Below are positions 15,501-31,000 of a stretch of 64,000 nt of DNA, piece after piece (position 1 is the first letter of the stretch; every line of letters begins with the position of its first letter). The notes beneath the pieces are model-generated. The model did no database searches. It was not told the DNA's origin and was given only the letters and a program-made list of their open reading frames with translations. The translations under genes and the position numbers were made by a program. The DNA is from Tritrichomonas musculus (taxonomy: Eukaryota; Parabasalia; Tritrichomonadida; Tritrichomonadidae): the NCBI GenBank assembly GCA_039105265.1, contig JAPFFF010000001.1, forward strand, positions 2,108,001-2,172,000. Reading direction: 5' to 3'.

Positions 15501-16090
15501 TCCAGATTCTCCAATTGAAGTTACAGAAGAAGGAATTGTGATTTGTCTAAGTGATGAACATCCACTGAATGCAGAATCTCCAATTGAAGTTACAGAAGAA
15601 GGAATTGTGATTTGTGTTAATGATGAACATCCACTGAATGCAGAATCTCCAATTGAAGTTACAGAAGAAGGAATTGTGATTTGTGTCAGTGATGAACATC
15701 CACTGAATGCAGAATCTCCAATTGAAGTTACAGAAGAAGGAATTGTGATTTCTCTCAGTGATGAACATCCACTGAATGCAGAATCTCCAATTGAAGTTAC
15801 AGAAGAAGGAATTGTGATTTGTGTTAATGATGAACATCCACTGAATGCAGAATCTCCAATTGAAGTTACAGATGAAGGAATTGTGATTTGTGTCAGTGAT
15901 GAACATCCACTGAATGCAGAATCTCCAATTAAGGTTACTGAAGAAGGAATTGTGATTTGTCTAAGTGATGAACATCCACTGAATGCAGAATATCCAATTA
16001 AGGTTACTGAAGAAGGAATTGTGATTTGTGTCAGTGATGAACATCTACTGAATGCAGAATCTCCAATTTCAGTTACAGATGAAGGAATTG
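7251..16090. repeat. Homogenised 69-bp array 1 (about 129 units if the break at 9.5 kb is allowed for)
   Basis: Units right of cassette 1. The part at 7251-11200 is almost only SIGDSAF or SIGKSAF units. From about 11220 to 16090, mixed blocks recur with [28 protein letters not shown] and GESGF variants. The break at 9481-9506 lies inside this array. Confidence 0.9.
9481..9506. other. Partial-unit deletion (39 plus 8 bases missing), shifts the LRR frame
   Basis: GCAGA is joined directly to TGTTAATGATG (39 bases missing, in frame), and CTGAA to TTCCAATTG (8 bases missing, frame-shifting). Adding 47 bases back makes the linker 1 to linker 2 distance 10,398 bp, or 150 units plus 48 bp, matching the other super-repeats. 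Confidence 0.85.
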
Positions 16091-19000
16091 TGATTTGTGT
16101 CAATGATGAACATCCACTGAATGCGGAATCTCTAATTACGGTTACAGAAGAAGGAATTGTGATTTGTCTAAGTGATGAACATCCACTGAATGCAGAATAT
16201 CCAATTAAGGTTACTGAAGAAGGAATTGTGATTTGTGTCAGTGATGAACATTCATTGAAAGCAGAATATCCAATTAAGGTTACTGAAGAAGGAATTGTGA
16301 TTTGTCTAAGTGATGAACATCCACTGAAAGCAGAATTTCCAATTTCAGTTACTGAAGAAGGAATTGTGATTTGTCTAAGTGATGAACATTCATTGAAAGC
16401 AGAATATCCAATTAAGGTTACTGAAGAAGGAATTGTGATTTGTCTAAGTGATGAACATCTACTGAATGCAGAATTTCCAATTTCAGTTACTGAAGAAGGA
16501 ATTGTGATTTCTGTCAGTGATGAACATCCATTGAACATGTTGTTTACAATCTTTTCTATATTTCCTGAAATTGTTAATGCTTTAATTCCATTGAAAACGC
16601 AGATACCAATTGAAGTTACTGAAGAAGGAATTGTGATTTCTCTCAATGATAAACATCCATTGAATGAAGATTCTCCAATTTCAGTTACAGAAGAAGGAAT
16701 TGTGATTTGTGTCAGTGATGAACATCCATTGAATGCAGAAGATCCAATTAAGGTTACAGAAGAAGGAATTGTGATTTGTCTAAGTGATGAACATCCATTG
16801 AATGCAGAAGATCCAATTCCAGTTACAGAAGAAGGAATTGCGATTTTTCTCAATGATGTGCATCCACTGAAAGCAGATTCTTCAATTTCAGTTACAGAAG
16901 AAGGAATTGTGATTTGTGTCAGTGATGAACATCCACTAAAGGCATATTTTCTAATTTTGGTTACAGAAGAAGGAATTTTGATTTGTGTCAATGATGAACA
17001 TCCAATAAAAGCAGAATGTCCAATTACGGTTACGGAAGAGGGAATTTTTATTTCTGTCAGTGATAAACATCGACTGAAAGCAGATTTAAAAATTCTACAT
17101 ACAGAAGAAGGAATTGTGATTTGTGTCAGTGATGAACATCCATTGAATGCAGAATCTCCAATTACGGTTACTGAAGAAGGAATTGTGATTTCTGTCAGTG
17201 ATGAACATCCACTGAATGCGGAATCTCCAATTACGGTTACAGAAGAAGGAATTGTGATTTCTGTAAGTGAGGAACATTTTTCAAATGCAGAAGGATGTAT
17301 TATTTTTATAAATGAAGGAATGATTATTTGTTCTTTACAATTTTTTGCCCATATAAGTGTATCAAAAATTTCGGTATTTGCATCAGATTTATAAACAAGA
17401 AATTGGTTTTCAATAAAATTCAATATATTTTTCTTGCATGGAAAAATAGTAATTTGCGTTAATGATGGGCATCCAGAGAAAACAGAATCACCAATTTTGG
17501 TTACAGAAGAAGGAATTTTTATTTCTCTTAGTAATGAACATCTACTGAAAGCATATTTTCCAATTACAGTTACAGAAGAAGGAATTGTGATTTCTCTCAG
17601 TGATGAACATCCACTGAATGCAGAATCTCCAATTGAAGTTACAGAAGAAGGAATTGTGATTTGTGTTAATGATGAACATCCACTGAATGCAGATTTTCCA
17701 ATTGAAGTTACAGAAGAAGGAATTGTGATTTGTGTTAATGATGAACATCCACTGAATGCAGAATCTCCAATTGAAGTTACAGAAGAAGGAATTGTGATTT
17801 GTGTTAATGATGAACATCCACTGAATGCAGAATCTCCAATTGAAGTTACAGAAGAAGGAATTGTGATTTGTGTTAATGATGAACATCCACTGAATGCAGA
17901 ATCTCCAATTGAAGTTACAGAAGAAGGAATTGTGATTTGTGTTAATGATGAACATCCACTGAATGCAGAATCTCCAATTGAAGTTACAGAAGAAGGAATT
18001 GTGATTTGTGTTAATGATGAACATCCACTGAATGCAGAATCTCCAATTGAAGTTACAGAAGAAGGAATTGTGATTTGTGTTAATGATGAACATCCACTGA
18101 ATGCAGATTTTCCAATTGAAGTTACAGAAGAAGGAATTGTGATTTGTGTTAATGATGAACATCCACTGAATGCAGAATCTCCAATTGAAGTTACAGAAGA
18201 AGGAATTGTGATTTGTGTTAATGATGAACATCCACTGAATGCAGATTTTCCAATTGAAGTTACAGAAGAAGGAATTGTGATTTGTGTTAATGATGAACAT
18301 CCACTGAATGCAGAATCTCCAATTGAAGTTACAGAAGAAGGAATTGTGATTTGTGTTAATGATGAACATCCACTGAATGCAGAATCTCCAATTGAAGTTA
18401 CAGAAGAAGGAATTGTGATTTGTGTTAATGATGAACATCCACTGAATGCAGAATCTCCAATTGAAGTTACAGAAGAAGGAATTGTGATTTGTGTTAATGA
18501 TGAACATCCACTGAATGCAGAATCTCCAATTGAAGTTACAGAAGAAGGAATTGTGATTTGTGTTAATGATGAACATCCACTGAATGCAGAATCTCCAATT
18601 GAAGTTACAGAAGAAGGAATTGTGATTTGTGTTAATGATGAACATCCACTGAATGCAGATTTTCCAATTGAAGTTACAGAAGAAGGAATTGTGATTTGTG
18701 TTAATGATGAACATCCACTGAATGCAGAATCTCCAATTGAAGTTACAGATGAAGGAATTGTGATTTGTGTTAATGATGAACATCCACTGAATGCAGAATC
18801 TCCAATTGAAGTTACAGAAGAAGGAATTGTGATTTGTGTTAATGATGAACATCCACTGAATGCAGAATCTCCAATTGAAGTTACAGAAGAAGGAATTGTG
18901 ATTTGTGTTAATGATGAACATCCACTGAATGCAGAATCTCCAATTGAAGTTACAGAAGAAGGAATTGTGATTTGTGTTAATGATGAACATCCACTGAATG

Positions 19001-22000
19001 CAGAATCTCCAATTGAAGTTACAGAAGAAGGAATTGTGATTTGTGTTAATGATGAACATCCACTGAATGCAGATTTTCCAATTGAAGTTACAGAAGAAGG
19101 AATTGTGATTTGTGTTAATGATGAACATCCACTGAATGCAGAATCTCCAATTGAAGTTACAGAAGAAGGAATTGTGATTTGTGTTAATGATGAACATCCA
19201 CTGAATGCAGATTTTCCAATTGAAGTTACAGAAGAAGGAATTGTGATTTGTGTTAATGATGAACATCCACTGAATGCAGAATCTCCAATTGAAGTTACAG
19301 AAGAAGGAATTGTGATTTGTGTTAATGATGAACATCCACTGAATGCAGAATCTCCAATTGAAGTTACAGAAGAAGGAATTGTGATTTGTGTTAATGATGA
19401 ACATCCACTGAATGCAGAATCTCCAATTGAAGTTACAGAAGAAGGAATTGTGATTTGTGTTAATGATGAACATCTATTGAATGCAGAATCTCCAATTGAA
19501 GTTACAGAAGAAGGAATTGTGATTTGTGTTAATGATGAACATCCACTGAATGCAGAATCTCCAATTGAAGTTACAGAAGAAGGAATTGTGATTTGTGTTA
19601 ATGATGAACATCCACTGAATGCAGAATCTCCAATTGAAGTTACAGAAGAAGGAATTGTGATTTGTGTTAATGATGAACATCCACTGAATGCAGATTTTCC
19701 AATTGAAGTTACAGAAGAAGGAATTGTGATTTGTGTTAATGATGAACATCCACTGAATGCAGAATCTCCAATTGAAGTTACAGAAGAAGGAATTGTGATT
19801 TGTGTTAATGATGAACATCCACTGAATGCAGAATCTCCAATTGAAGTTACAGAAGAAGGAATTGTGATTTGTGTTAATGATGAACATCCACTGAATGCAG
19901 AATCTCCAATTGAAGTTACAGAAGAAGGAATTGTGATTTGTGTTAATGATGAACATCCACTGAATGCAGATTTTCCAATTGAAGTTACAGAAGAAGGAAT
20001 TGTGATTTGTGTTAATGATGAACATCTATTGAATGCAGATTTTCCAATTGAAGTTACAGAAGAAGGAATTGTGATTTGTGTTAATGATGAACATCCACTG
20101 AATGCAGAATCTCCAATTGAAGTTACAGAAGAAGGAATTGTGATTTGTGTCAGTGATGAACATCCACTGAATGCAGAATCTCCAATTGAAGTTACAGAAG
20201 AAGGAATTGTGATTTGTGTTAATGATGAACATCCACTGAATGCAGAATCTCCAATTGAAGTTACAGATGAAGGAATTGTGATTTGTGTCAGTGATGAACA
20301 TCCACTGAATGCAGAATCTCCAATTGAAGTTACAGAAGAAGGAATTGTGATTTCTCTCAGTGATGAACATCCACTGAATGCAGAATCTCCAATTGAAGTT
20401 ACAGAAGAAGGAATTGTGATTTGTGTTAATGATGAACATCCACTGAATGCAGAATCTCCAATTGAAGTTACAGATGAAGGAATTGTGATTTGTGTCAGTG
20501 ATGAACATCCACTGAATGCAGAATCTCCAATTAAGGTTACTGAAGAAGGAATTGTGATTTGTCTAAGTGATGAACATCCACTGAATGCAGAATATCCAAT
20601 TAAGGTTACTGAAGAAGGAATTGTGATTTGTGTCAGTGATGAACATCTACTGAATGCAGAATCTCCAATTTCAGTTACAGATGAAGGAATTGTGATTTGT
20701 GTCAATGATGAACATCCACTGAATGCGGAATCTCTAATTACGGTTACAGAAGAAGGAATTGTGATTTGTCTAAGTGATGAACATCCACTGAATGCAGAAT
20801 ATCCAATTAAGGTTACTGAAGAAGGAATTGTGATTTGTCTAAGTGATGAACATCCACTGAAAGCAGAATTTCCAATTTCAGTTACTGAAGAAGGAATTGT
20901 GATTTGTCTAAGTGATGAACATTCATTGAAAGCAGAATATCCAATTAAGGTTACTGAAGAAGGAATTGTGATTTGTCTAAGTGATGAACATCTACTGAAT
21001 GCAGAATTTCCAATTTCAGTTACTGAAGAAGGAATTGTGATTTCTGTCAGTGATGAACATCCATTGAACATGTTGTTTACAATCTTTTCTATATTTCCTG
21101 AAATTGTTAATGCTTTAATTCCATTGAAAACGCAGATACCAATTGAAGTTACTGAAGAAGGAATTGTGATTTCTCTCAATGATAAACATCCATTGAATGA
21201 AGATTCTCCAATTTCAGTTACAGAAGAAGGAATTGTGATTTGTGTCAGTGATGAACATCCATTGAATGCAGAAGATCCAATTAAGGTTACAGAAGAAGGA
21301 ATTGTGATTTGTCTAAGTGATGAACATCCATTGAATGCAGAAGATCCAATTCCAGTTACAGAAGAAGGAATTGCGATTTTTCTCAATGATGTGCATCCAC
21401 TGAAAGCAGATTCTTCAATTTCAGTTACAGAAGAAGGAATTGTGATTTGTGTCAGTGATGAACATCCACTAAAGGCATATTTTCTAATTTTGGTTACAGA
21501 AGAAGGAATTTTGATTTGTGTCAATGATGAACATCCAATAAAAGCAGAATGTCCAATTACGGTTACGGAAGAGGGAATTTTTATTTCTGTCAGTGATAAA
21601 CATCGACTGAAAGCAGATTTAAAAATTCTACATACAGAAGAAGGAATTGTGATTTGTGTCAGTGATGAACATCCATTGAATGCAGAATCTCCAATTACGG
21701 TTACTGAAGAAGGAATTGTGATTTCTGTCAGTGATGAACATCCACTGAATGCGGAATCTCCAATTACGGTTACAGAAGAAGGAATTGTGATTTCTGTAAG
21801 TGAGGAACATTTTTCAAATGCAGAAGGATGTATTATTTTTATAAATGAAGGAATGATTATTTGTTCTTTACAATTTTTTGCCCATATAAGTGTATCAAAA
21901 ATTTCGGTATTTGCATCAGATTTATAAACAAGAAATTGGTTTTCAATAAAATTCAATATATTTTTCTTGCATGGAAAAATAGTAATTTGCGTTAATGATG

Positions 22001-25000
22001 GGCATCCAGAGAAAACAGAATCACCAATTTTGGTTACAGAAGAAGGAATTTTTATTTCTCTTAGTAATGAACATCTACTGAAAGCATATTTTCCAATTAC
22101 AGTTACAGAAGAAGGAATTGTGATTTCTCTCAGTGATGAACATCCACTGAATGCAGAATCTCCAATTGAAGTTACAGAAGAAGGAATTGTGATTTGTGTT
22201 AATGATGAACATCCACTGAATGCAGATTTTCCAATTGAAGTTACAGAAGAAGGAATTGTGATTTGTGTTAATGATGAACATCCACTGAATGCAGAATCTC
22301 CAATTGAAGTTACAGAAGAAGGAATTGTGATTTGTGTTAATGATGAACATCCACTGAATGCAGAATCTCCAATTGAAGTTACAGAAGAAGGAATTGTGAT
22401 TTGTGTTAATGATGAACATCCACTGAATGCAGAATCTCCAATTGAAGTTACAGAAGAAGGAATTGTGATTTGTGTTAATGATGAACATCCACTGAATGCA
22501 GAATCTCCAATTGAAGTTACAGAAGAAGGAATTGTGATTTGTGTTAATGATGAACATCCACTGAATGCAGAATCTCCAATTGAAGTTACAGAAGAAGGAA
22601 TTGTGATTTGTGTTAATGATGAACATCCACTGAATGCAGATTTTCCAATTGAAGTTACAGAAGAAGGAATTGTGATTTGTGTTAATGATGAACATCCACT
22701 GAATGCAGAATCTCCAATTGAAGTTACAGAAGAAGGAATTGTGATTTGTGTTAATGATGAACATCCACTGAATGCAGATTTTCCAATTGAAGTTACAGAA
22801 GAAGGAATTGTGATTTGTGTTAATGATGAACATCCACTGAATGCAGAATCTCCAATTGAAGTTACAGAAGAAGGAATTGTGATTTGTGTTAATGATGAAC
22901 ATCCACTGAATGCAGAATCTCCAATTGAAGTTACAGAAGAAGGAATTGTGATTTGTGTTAATGATGAACATCCACTGAATGCAGAATCTCCAATTGAAGT
23001 TACAGAAGAAGGAATTGTGATTTGTGTTAATGATGAACATCCACTGAATGCAGAATCTCCAATTGAAGTTACAGAAGAAGGAATTGTGATTTGTGTTAAT
23101 GATGAACATCCACTGAATGCAGAATCTCCAATTGAAGTTACAGAAGAAGGAATTGTGATTTGTGTTAATGATGAACATCCACTGAATGCAGAATCTCCAA
23201 TTGAAGTTACAGAAGAAGGAATTGTGATTTGTGTTAATGATGAACATCCACTGAATGCAGATTTTCCAATTGAAGTTACAGAAGAAGGAATTGTGATTTG
23301 TGTTAATGATGAACATCCACTGAATGCAGAATCTCCAATTGAAGTTACAGAAGAAGGAATTGTGATTTGTGTTAATGATGAACATCCACTGAATGCAGAA
23401 TCTCCAATTGAAGTTACAGAAGAAGGAATTGTGATTTGTGTTAATGATGAACATCCACTGAATGCAGAATCTCCAATTGAAGTTACAGAAGAAGGAATTG
23501 TGATTTGTGTTAATGATGAACATCCACTGAATGCAGAATCTCCAATTGAAGTTACAGAAGAAGGAATTGTGATTTGTGTTAATGATGAACATCCACTGAA
23601 TGCAGAATCTCCAATTGAAGTTACAGAAGAAGGAATTGTGATTTGTGTTAATGATGAACATCCACTGAATGCAGATTTTCCAATTGAAGTTACAGAAGAA
23701 GGAATTGTGATTTGTGTTAATGATGAACATCCACTGAATGCAGAATCTCCAATTGAAGTTACAGAAGAAGGAATTGTGATTTGTGTTAATGATGAACATC
23801 CACTGAATGCAGATTTTCCAATTGAAGTTACAGAAGAAGGAATTGTGATTTGTGTTAATGATGAACATCCACTGAATGCAGAATCTCCAATTGAAGTTAC
23901 AGAAGAAGGAATTGTGATTTGTGTTAATGATGAACATCCACTGAATGCAGAATCTCCAATTGAAGTTACAGAAGAAGGAATTGTGATTTGTGTTAATGAT
24001 GAACATCCACTGAATGCAGAATCTCCAATTGAAGTTACAGAAGAAGGAATTGTGATTTGTGTTAATGATGAACATCTATTGAATGCAGAATCTCCAATTG
24101 AAGTTACAGAAGAAGGAATTGTGATTTGTGTTAATGATGAACATCCACTGAATGCAGAATCTCCAATTGAAGTTACAGAAGAAGGAATTGTGATTTGTGT
24201 TAATGATGAACATCCACTGAATGCAGAATCTCCAATTGAAGTTACAGAAGAAGGAATTGTGATTTGTGTTAATGATGAACATCCACTGAATGCAGATTTT
24301 CCAATTGAAGTTACAGAAGAAGGAATTGTGATTTGTGTTAATGATGAACATCCACTGAATGCAGAATCTCCAATTGAAGTTACAGAAGAAGGAATTGTGA
24401 TTTGTGTTAATGATGAACATCCACTGAATGCAGAATCTCCAATTGAAGTTACAGAAGAAGGAATTGTGATTTGTGTTAATGATGAACATCCACTGAATGC
24501 AGAATCTCCAATTGAAGTTACAGAAGAAGGAATTGTGATTTGTGTTAATGATGAACATCCACTGAATGCAGATTTTCCAATTGAAGTTACAGAAGAAGGA
24601 ATTGTGATTTGTGTTAATGATGAACATCTATTGAATGCAGATTTTCCAATTGAAGTTACAGAAGAAGGAATTGTGATTTGTGTTAATGATGAACATCCAC
24701 TGAATGCAGAATCTCCAATTGAAGTTACAGAAGAAGGAATTGTGATTTGTGTCAGTGATGAACATCCACTGAATGCAGAATCTCCAATTGAAGTTACAGA
24801 AGAAGGAATTGTGATTTGTGTTAATGATGAACATCCACTGAATGCAGAATCTCCAATTGAAGTTACAGATGAAGGAATTGTGATTTGTGTCAGTGATGAA
24901 CATCCACTGAATGCAGAATCTCCAATTGAAGTTACAGAAGAAGGAATTGTGATTTCTCTCAGTGATGAACATCCACTGAATGCAGAATCTCCAATTGAAG

Positions 25001-28000
25001 TTACAGAAGAAGGAATTGTGATTTGTGTTAATGATGAACATCCACTGAATGCAGAATCTCCAATTGAAGTTACAGATGAAGGAATTGTGATTTGTGTCAG
25101 TGATGAACATCCACTGAATGCAGAATCTCCAATTAAGGTTACTGAAGAAGGAATTGTGATTTGTCTAAGTGATGAACATCCACTGAATGCAGAATATCCA
25201 ATTAAGGTTACTGAAGAAGGAATTGTGATTTGTGTCAGTGATGAACATCTACTGAATGCAGAATCTCCAATTTCAGTTACAGATGAAGGAATTGTGATTT
25301 CTCTCAATGATGAGCATCCACTGAATCCAGATTCTCCAATTGAAGTTACAGAAGAAGGAATTGTGATTTGTCTAAGTGATGAACATCCACTGAATGCAGA
25401 ATCTCCAATTGAAGTTACAGAAGAAGGAATTGTGATTTGTGTTAATGATGAACATCCACTGAATGCAGAATCTCCAATTGAAGTTACAGATGAAGGAATT
25501 GTGATTTGTGTCAGTGATGAACATCCACTGAATGCAGAATCTCCAATTGAAGTTACAGAAGAAGGAATTGTGATTTCTCTCAGTGATGAACATCCACTGA
25601 ATGCAGAATCTCCAATTGAAGTTACAGAAGAAGGAATTGTGATTTGTGTTAATGATGAACATCCACTGAATGCAGAATCTCCAATTGAAGTTACAGATGA
25701 AGGAATTGTGATTTGTGTCAGTGATGAACATCCACTGAATGCAGAATCTCCAATTAAGGTTACTGAAGAAGGAATTGTGATTTGTCTAAGTGATGAACAT
25801 CCACTGAATGCAGAATATCCAATTAAGGTTACTGAAGAAGGAATTGTGATTTGTGTCAGTGATGAACATCTACTGAATGCAGAATCTCCAATTTCAGTTA
25901 CAGATGAAGGAATTGTGATTTGTGTTAATGATGAACATCCACTGAATGCAGAATCTCCAATTGAAGTTACAGAAGAAGGAATTGTGATTTGTGTTAATGA
26001 TGAACATCCACTGAATGCAGAATCTCCAATTGAAGTTACAGAAGAAGGAATTGTGATTTGTGTTAATGATGAACATCCACTGAATGCAGAATCTCCAATT
26101 GAAGTTACAGAAGAAGGAATTGTGATTTGTGTTAATGATGAACATCCACTGAATGCAGATTTTCCAATTGAAGTTACAGAAGAAGGAATTGTGATTTGTG
26201 TTAATGATGAACATCCACTGAATGCAGAATCTCCAATTGAAGTTACAGAAGAAGGAATTGTGATTTGTGTTAATGATGAACATCCACTGAATGCAGAATC
26301 TCCAATTGAAGTTACAGAAGAAGGAATTGTGATTTGTGTTAATGATGAACATCCACTGAATGCAGATTTTCCAATTGAAGTTACAGAAGAAGGAATTGTG
26401 ATTTGTGTTAATGATGAACATCTATTGAATGCAGATTTTCCAATTGAAGTTACAGAAGAAGGAATTGTGATTTGTGTTAATGATGAACATCCACTGAATG
26501 CAGAATCTCCAATTGAAGTTACAGAAGAAGGAATTGTGATTTGTGTTAATGATGAACATCCACTGAATGCAGAATCTCCAATTGAAGTTACAGAAGAAGG
26601 AATTGTGATTTGTGTTAATGATGAACATCCACTGAATGCAGAATCTCCAATTGAAGTTACAGATGAAGGAATTGTGATTTGTGTCAGTGATGAACATCCA
26701 CTGAATGCAGAATCTCCAATTGAAGTTACAGAAGAAGGAATTGTGATTTCTCTCAGTGATGAACATCCACTGAATGCAGAATCTCCAATTGAAGTTACAG
26801 AAGAAGGAATTGTGATTTGTGTTAATGATGAACATCCACTGAATGCAGAATCTCCAATTGAAGTTACAGATGAAGGAATTGTGATTTGTGTCAGTGATGA
26901 ACATCCACTGAATGCAGAATCTCCAATTAAGGTTACTGAAGAAGGAATTGTGATTTGTCTAAGTGATGAACATCCACTGAATGCAGAATATCCAATTAAG
27001 GTTACTGAAGAAGGAATTGTGATTTGTGTCAGTGATGAACATCTACTGAATGCAGAATCTCCAATTTCAGTTACAGATGAAGGAATTGTGATTTCTCTCA
27101 ATGATGAGCATCCACTGAATCCAGATTCTCCAATTGAAGTTACAGAAGAAGGAATTGTGATTTGTCTAAGTGATGAACATCCACTGAATGCAGAATCTCC
27201 AATTGAAGTTACAGAAGAAGGAATTGTGATTTGTGTTAATGATGAACATCCACTGAATGCAGAATCTCCAATTGAAGTTACAGAAGAAGGAATTGTGATT
27301 TGTGTCAGTGATGAACATCCACTGAATGCAGAATCTCCAATTGAAGTTACAGAAGAAGGAATTGTGATTTCTCTCAGTGATGAACATCCACTGAATGCAG
27401 AATCTCCAATTGAAGTTACAGAAGAAGGAATTGTGATTTGTGTTAATGATGAACATCCACTGAATGCAGAATCTCCAATTGAAGTTACAGATGAAGGAAT
27501 TGTGATTTGTGTCAGTGATGAACATCCACTGAATGCAGAATCTCCAATTAAGGTTACTGAAGAAGGAATTGTGATTTGTCTAAGTGATGAACATCCACTG
27601 AATGCAGAATATCCAATTAAGGTTACTGAAGAAGGAATTGTGATTTGTGTCAGTGATGAACATCTACTGAATGCAGAATCTCCAATTTCAGTTACAGATG
27701 AAGGAATTGTGATTTGTGTCAATGATGAACATCCACTGAATGCGGAATCTCTAATTACGGTTACAGAAGAAGGAATTGTGATTTGTCTAAGTGATGAACA
27801 TCCACTGAATGCAGAAGATCCAATTAAGGTTACTGAAGAAGGAATTGTGATTTGTGTCAGTGATGAACATTCATTGAAAGCAGAATATCCAATTAAGGTT
27901 ACTGAAGAAGGAATTGTGATTTGTCTAAGTGATGAACATCCACTGAAAGCAGAATTTCCAATTTCAGTTACTGAAGAAGGAATTGTGATTTGTGTCAGTG

Positions 28001-31000
28001 ATGAACATTCATTGAAAGCAGAATATCCAATTAAGGTTACTGAAGAAGGAATTGTGATTTGTCTAAGTGATGAACATCTACTGAATGCAGAATTTCCAAT
28101 TTCAGTTACTGAAGAAGGAATTGTGATTTCTGTCAGTGATGAACATCCATTGAACATGTTGTTTACAATCTTTTCTATATTTCCTGAAATTGTTAATGCT
28201 TTAATTCCATTGAAAACGCAGATACCAATTGAAGTTACTGAAGAAGGAATTGTGATTTCTCTCAATGATAAACATCCATTGAATGAAGATTCTCCAATTT
28301 CAGTTACAGAAGAAGGAATTGTGATTTGTGTCAGTGATGAACATCCATTGAATGCAGAAGATCCAATTAAGGTTACAGAAGAAGGAATTGTGATTTGTCT
28401 AAGTGATGAACATCCATTGAATGCAGAAGATCCAATTCCAGTTACAGAAGAAGGAATTGCGATTTTTCTCAATGATGTGCATCCACTGAAAGCAGATTCT
28501 TCAATTTCAGTTACAGAAGAAGGAATTGTGATTTGTGTCAGTGATGAACATCCACTAAAGGCATATTTTCTAATTTTGGTTACAGAAGAAGGAATTTTGA
28601 TTTGTGTCAATGATGAACATCCAATAAAAGCAGAATGTCCAATTACGGTTACGGAAGAGGGAATTTTTATTTCTGTCAGTGATAAACATCGACTGAAAGC
28701 AGATTTAAAAATTCTACATACAGAAGAAGGAATTGTGATTTGTGTCAGTGATGAACATCCATTGAATGCAGAATCTCCAATTACGGTTACTGAAGAAGGA
28801 ATTGTGATTTCTGTCAGTGATGAACATCCACTGAATGCGGAATCTCCAATTACGGTTACAGAAGAAGGAATTGTGATTTCTGTAAGTGAGGAACATTTTT
28901 CAAATGCAGAAGGATGTATTATTTTTATAAATGAAGGAATGATTATTTGTTCTTTACAATTTTTTGCCCATATAAGTGTATCAAAAATTTCGGTATTTGC
29001 ATCAGATTTATAAACAAGAAATTGGTTTTCAATAAAATTCAATATATTTTTCTTGCATGGAAAAATAGTAATTTGCGTTAATGATGGGCATCCAGAGAAA
29101 ACAGAATCACCAATTTTGGTTACAGAAGAAGGAATTTTTATTTCTCTTAGTAATGAACATCTACTGAAAGCATATTTTCCAATTACAGTTACAGAAGAAG
29201 GAATTGTGATTTCTCTCAGTGATGAACATCCACTGAATGCAGAATCTCCAATTGAAGTTACAGAAGAAGGAATTGTGATTTGTGTTAATGATGAACATCC
29301 ACTGAATGCAGATTTTCCAATTGAAGTTACAGAAGAAGGAATTGTGATTTGTGTTAATGATGAACATCCACTGAATGCAGAATCTCCAATTGAAGTTACA
29401 GAAGAAGGAATTGTGATTTGTGTTAATGATGAACATCCACTGAATGCAGAATCTCCAATTGAAGTTACAGAAGAAGGAATTGTGATTTGTGTTAATGATG
29501 AACATCCACTGAATGCAGAATCTCCAATTGAAGTTACAGAAGAAGGAATTGTGATTTGTGTTAATGATGAACATCCACTGAATGCAGAATCTCCAATTGA
29601 AGTTACAGAAGAAGGAATTGTGATTTGTGTTAATGATGAACATCCACTGAATGCAGAATCTCCAATTGAAGTTACAGAAGAAGGAATTGTGATTTGTGTT
29701 AATGATGAACATCCACTGAATGCAGATTTTCCAATTGAAGTTACAGAAGAAGGAATTGTGATTTGTGTTAATGATGAACATCCACTGAATGCAGAATCTC
29801 CAATTGAAGTTACAGAAGAAGGAATTGTGATTTGTGTTAATGATGAACATCCACTGAATGCAGAATCTCCAATTGAAGTTACAGAAGAAGGAATTGTGAT
29901 TTGTGTTAATGATGAACATCCACTGAATGCAGATTTTCCAATTGAAGTTACAGAAGAAGGAATTGTGATTTGTGTTAATGATGAACATCCACTGAATGCA
30001 GAATCTCCAATTGAAGTTACAGAAGAAGGAATTGTGATTTGTGTTAATGATGAACATCCACTGAATGCAGAATCTCCAATTGAAGTTACAGAAGAAGGAA
30101 TTGTGATTTGTGTTAATGATGAACATCCACTGAATGCAGAATCTCCAATTGAAGTTACAGAAGAAGGAATTGTGATTTGTGTTAATGATGAACATCCACT
30201 GAATGCAGAATCTCCAATTGAAGTTACAGAAGAAGGAATTGTGATTTGTGTTAATGATGAACATCCACTGAATGCAGATTTTCCAATTGAAGTTACAGAA
30301 GAAGGAATTGTGATTTGTGTTAATGATGAACATCCACTGAATGCAGAATCTCCAATTGAAGTTACAGAAGAAGGAATTGTGATTTGTGTTAATGATGAAC
30401 ATCCACTGAATGCAGAATCTCCAATTGAAGTTACAGAAGAAGGAATTGTGATTTGTGTTAATGATGAACATCCACTGAATGCAGAATCTCCAATTGAAGT
30501 TACAGAAGAAGGAATTGTGATTTGTGTTAATGATGAACATCTATTGAATGCAGAATTCCCAATTGAAGTTACAGAAGAAGGAATTGTGATTTGTGTTAAT
30601 GATGAACATCCACTGAATGTAGAATCTCCAATTGAAGTTACAGAAGAAGGAATTGTGATTTGTGTTAATGATGAACATCCACTGAATGCAGAATCTCCAA
30701 TTGAAGTTACAGAAGAAGGAATTGTGATTTGTGTTAATGATGAACATCCACTGAATGCAGAATCTCCAATTGAAGTTACAGAAGAAGGAATTGTGATTTG
30801 TGTTAATGATGAACATCCACTGAATGCAGAATCTCCAATTGAAGTTACAGAAGAAGGAATTGTGATTTGTGTTAATGATGAACATCCACTGAATGCAGAA
30901 TCTCCAATTGAAGTTACAGAAGAAGGAATTGTGATTTGTGTTAATGATGAACATCCACTGAATGCAGAATCTCCAATTGAAGTTACAGAAGAAGGAATTG

